The notes under the pieces: model-generated
The model's input: only the letters and a program-made list of their open reading frames with translations
Database searches by the model: none
What the model was told of the DNA's origin: nothing
In this document: positions 7,276 through 8,441 of the stretch, one piece after another
Position numbering within the stretch: the stretch's first letter is position 1
How the letters are laid out: each line of letters starts with the position of its first letter
Assembly (NCBI GenBank): GCA_023228925.1
Contig: JALOAF010000033.1
Span: forward strand, 1 to 8,441
Length of the DNA stretch: 8,441 nucleotides
Reading direction: 5' to 3'
Origin: Candidatus Absconditabacterales bacterium
GTDB lineage: Bacteria > Patescibacteriota > Gracilibacteria > Absconditabacterales > Absconditicoccaceae
Translations under genes and position numbers: made by a program

Positions 7276-7596
7276 GATGTTGTGAATATAATGTAAAACA
7301 ATTGCATATATAAGATTATCAAAAAATATTTCAAACAATAATGTTTTTTTAGTTATTTAACAATACTTGTTTTATAATTTTATCAATTTTTAATTTACTA
7401 TTATTTTGAAACTAGCTATTATCCTTTGGTGTTTCGAGGTTTGGTTTGCTCCTATTATTTTTATTAGTTTCGCAAGACTTTGGGGAAAGCCTCACAGTGC
7501 CATAAGATAAGCGAACAGAACAACAAGATTTTAAGAATATTTTGAATGACAGATTTTTTATAAACTTTCCATCCTTTAAGATTTTAATCTAATATT
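7276..7596. other. gene-free spacer between RNase H and HIT genes
   Basis: This holds no convincing gene. The half next to the HIT start (7276-7410) is almost pure AT. The middle (about 7419-7530) is clearly richer in G and C and contains the hairpin listed separately. I found no tRNA, no terminator followed by a T-run on the minus strand, and no match that I can recall to RNase P RNA, tmRNA, SRP RNA or a known riboswitch. Confidence 0.6.
7419..7510. ncRNA. candidate structured RNA: long imperfect hairpin
   Basis: One long interrupted stem can be drawn: TTATC (7419-7423) with GATAA (7506-7510), TT/AA, GG (7428-7429) with CC (7500-7501) and several G-T pairs, GAGG (7436-7439) with CCTC (7490-7493), TTT/AAA (7440-7442/7486-7488), and CTCC/GGGG (7449-7452/7482-7485). 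A top hairpin AGTTT-CGCA-AGACT (7466-7479) sits inside. The local GC is above the surrounding spacer, as expected for a constrained RNA in AT-rich DNA. The strand is undecided. Neighbouring genes run on minus, but the G-T pairs fit a plus-strand RNA. I cannot name a family. Confidence 0.35.
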
Positions 7597-8199
7597 TTAT
7601 TTTCTACCAAAATCTGCTGGGATTTCTCACCGTTCTTTTGTATTTCGTTTTAGTATTTGTGTATCAAATTTATTATTTGCCAACCAATCTTCTGCTCTTT
7701 TGATCAAAGTAAAAGTTTCTTTATTTTTATCGGTTTTTTTTAACTTAGTTTTACATTTTCATTGAGATACTCGTTTCATAGCATGTTTTGAGTCTGTGTA
7801 AATCGCCTTGTCTGAACGGTTTTTTTTAAGATAACTTAAACCATGGACTAAAGCTAAAAATTCTCATATATTGTTTGTTCATTCTCAAAGTTTGATGTGA
7901 AAAGTTTTTTCTCCACTTATAAGATCTATTCATTGGTATTCGGTCACTCAAGGGTTGTGAGAGCATGCCGCATCTACAGCAATACTATTTTTGTGAAAAG
8001 CTAAATTTTTCTCTTTTCGTTGCTCAGTTTTTACCTGATAATATGGCTCGTATCATTTTGCTAAAGCTTCTTCTGCTTGGTCCAATGAGTTGAAAGATTT
8101 GTATTTTGCTCATTTTATTCATACAACAAAATCTTTACATTCATCTCGTGAAGTAAAAATTCATTTTTTTGTTCATTCTCGGATAACATAATATTTCAT
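7597..8199 (-). CDS. rnhA: ribonuclease H1 with N-terminal hybrid-binding domain
   Basis: Predicted 200-residue RNase H1, which removes the RNA strand of RNA-DNA hybrids such as R-loops and replication primers. Residues 1-50 form the RNA-DNA hybrid-binding (viroplasmin/Cauli_VI) domain: KYYVI-[CGA]7-EG, GIFTS-[CGA]18-DEC and GAKYKSF. The catalytic domain follows a short linker, with carboxylates D76 (VDAACSHNPG), E113 (TNNIGEFLAL), D136 (YTDSKHA) and D196 (IPADFGRK). Five CGA codons (7, 18, 61, 143, 185) and one CGG (190) are present. All but residue 61 fall where this subfamily has Trp, including A-x-x-W-V, ILKW and E-W-GEIPADFG. Residue 172, also a Trp position, is TGG. Twelve of fifteen glycines are UGA. 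H81 replaces the usual Gly of CSGNPG. It most resembles the subfamily found in Bacteroidetes and anaerobic Firmicutes. Confidence 0.96.
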
Positions 8200-8347
8200 T
8201 TTTTTTGTTTATTTAAAAACATCTGGATGATAAACATATAATTTTATTATTCAATAAAATTTTGGGGAAAACACTTTTTTTATATTGTTTGAGTGGAGAA
8301 AAATATTAAAAAATTGTACTGTTGCATAGATAACTTTACACATTGAC

Positions 8348-8418
8348 TAGAAGATAAAGAAATGATAAGTTTTTTCAAGGGCGTTAGCCCTTGCATAGCT
8401 AATCATGTATGTCTTCTA
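8348..8418. repeat. three-tier nested palindrome upstream of RNase H
   Basis: A perfect 7-bp stem CAAGGGC/GCCCTTG (8376-8382/8387-8393, loop GTTA) sits inside ATGAT/ATCAT (8362-8366/8402-8406), which sits inside TAGAAGA/TCTTCTA (8348-8354/8412-8418). The central GC-rich stem stands out from its AT-rich setting. The T-run precedes it on the plus strand, so it is not an intrinsic terminator on either strand. TTGCATAG occurs at 8391-8398 and again at 8322-8329. It could be a transposon end, a REP-like repeat or a regulatory hairpin of the RNase H transcript. The rest of 8200-8441 shows no recognisable gene. Confidence 0.5.
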
Positions 8419-8441
8419 TGATAATTATAGTAGTATAACCA

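Noticed and set aside
7384..7497. Minus-strand mini-frame beginning MALGGFPQ in the RNase H-HIT spacer
   Set aside because: It is about 37 codons, without a good leader or family, and it coincides with the candidate hairpin. The RNA fold explains the local composition better.
7419..7530. RNase P RNA, tmRNA or SRP RNA in the spacer
   Set aside because: Fragments such as GGGGAAAG and CAGAAC recall RNase P, but they lie far too close together. The SRP GGAA apical motif and the tmRNA ends are absent.
372..8199. Sequencing errors or pseudogenes as the cause of the UGA codons
   Set aside because: UGA falls repeatedly on invariant glycines in every gene with all frames intact, which random errors or decay would not produce.
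8209..8343. 44-codon minus-strand ATG frame upstream of RNase H
   Set aside because: It is AT-rich, has no recognisable motif and only one UGA. A chance frame of this length is expected here, although it ends just 9 nt before the rnhA start.

Overview
The window looks like a piece of a host-dependent CPR bacterium of the Absconditabacteria (SR1)/Gracilibacteria group. It is very AT-rich, every recognisable gene lies on the minus strand, and standard translation breaks each gene into short pieces. The genes become full length only when UGA is read as glycine (genetic code 25). UGA falls on invariant glycines such as the NVNGIRA motif of exonuclease III, the SGG-L-DS PP-loop and the PPHGG/LGFDR motif of AspRS. 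All eight well-supported genes end in TAA.

A second departure from the standard code is visible. CGA and CGG stand where protein families have conserved tryptophans: exonuclease III, RNase H, AspRS, HIT and an internally repeated small protein. CGU and AGA remain at conserved arginines. The window therefore seems to read UGA as Gly and CGA/CGG as Trp. As I recall, CGA/CGG to Trp was proposed from a computational screen for Absconditabacterales, which makes this placement more likely than Gracilibacteria proper.

Layout from high to low coordinate, which is the direction of transcription. At 8199-7597 lies a two-domain RNase H1. A gene-free spacer follows at 7596-7276, with a long imperfect hairpin that could be a structured RNA. 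At 7275-6865 is a HIT-family protein with an HxHxK active site. At 6829-6590 is a small reading frame broken by one in-frame TAA. At 6569-4776 is a complete bacterial-type AspRS. At 4704-3778 is a PP-loop ATPase of the tRNA-thiolase type. At 3679-3404 is a small membrane-anchored Cys-rich protein with two copies of a C-x3-GG-x-W-x6-C motif. A repeat island at 3403-2938 has higher GC, many hairpins, a REP-like GTAG palindrome and octamer repeats. At 2937-1984 is a separate AlaRS editing plus C-Ala half without the catalytic half. At 1936-1202 is a ZIP-like metal transporter, and 5 nt after it exonuclease III (1196-372). The window ends in a mostly gene-free AT-rich tail.

The genes serve core functions: tRNA charging, proofreading and modification (AspRS, AlaRS half, PP-loop thiolase) and DNA/RNA maintenance (exonuclease III, RNase H). 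No defence system, prophage, CRISPR array, rRNA or tRNA gene was recognised. The interest lies in the altered code, the split AlaRS, the repeat island, the possible structured RNA and several altered active sites.
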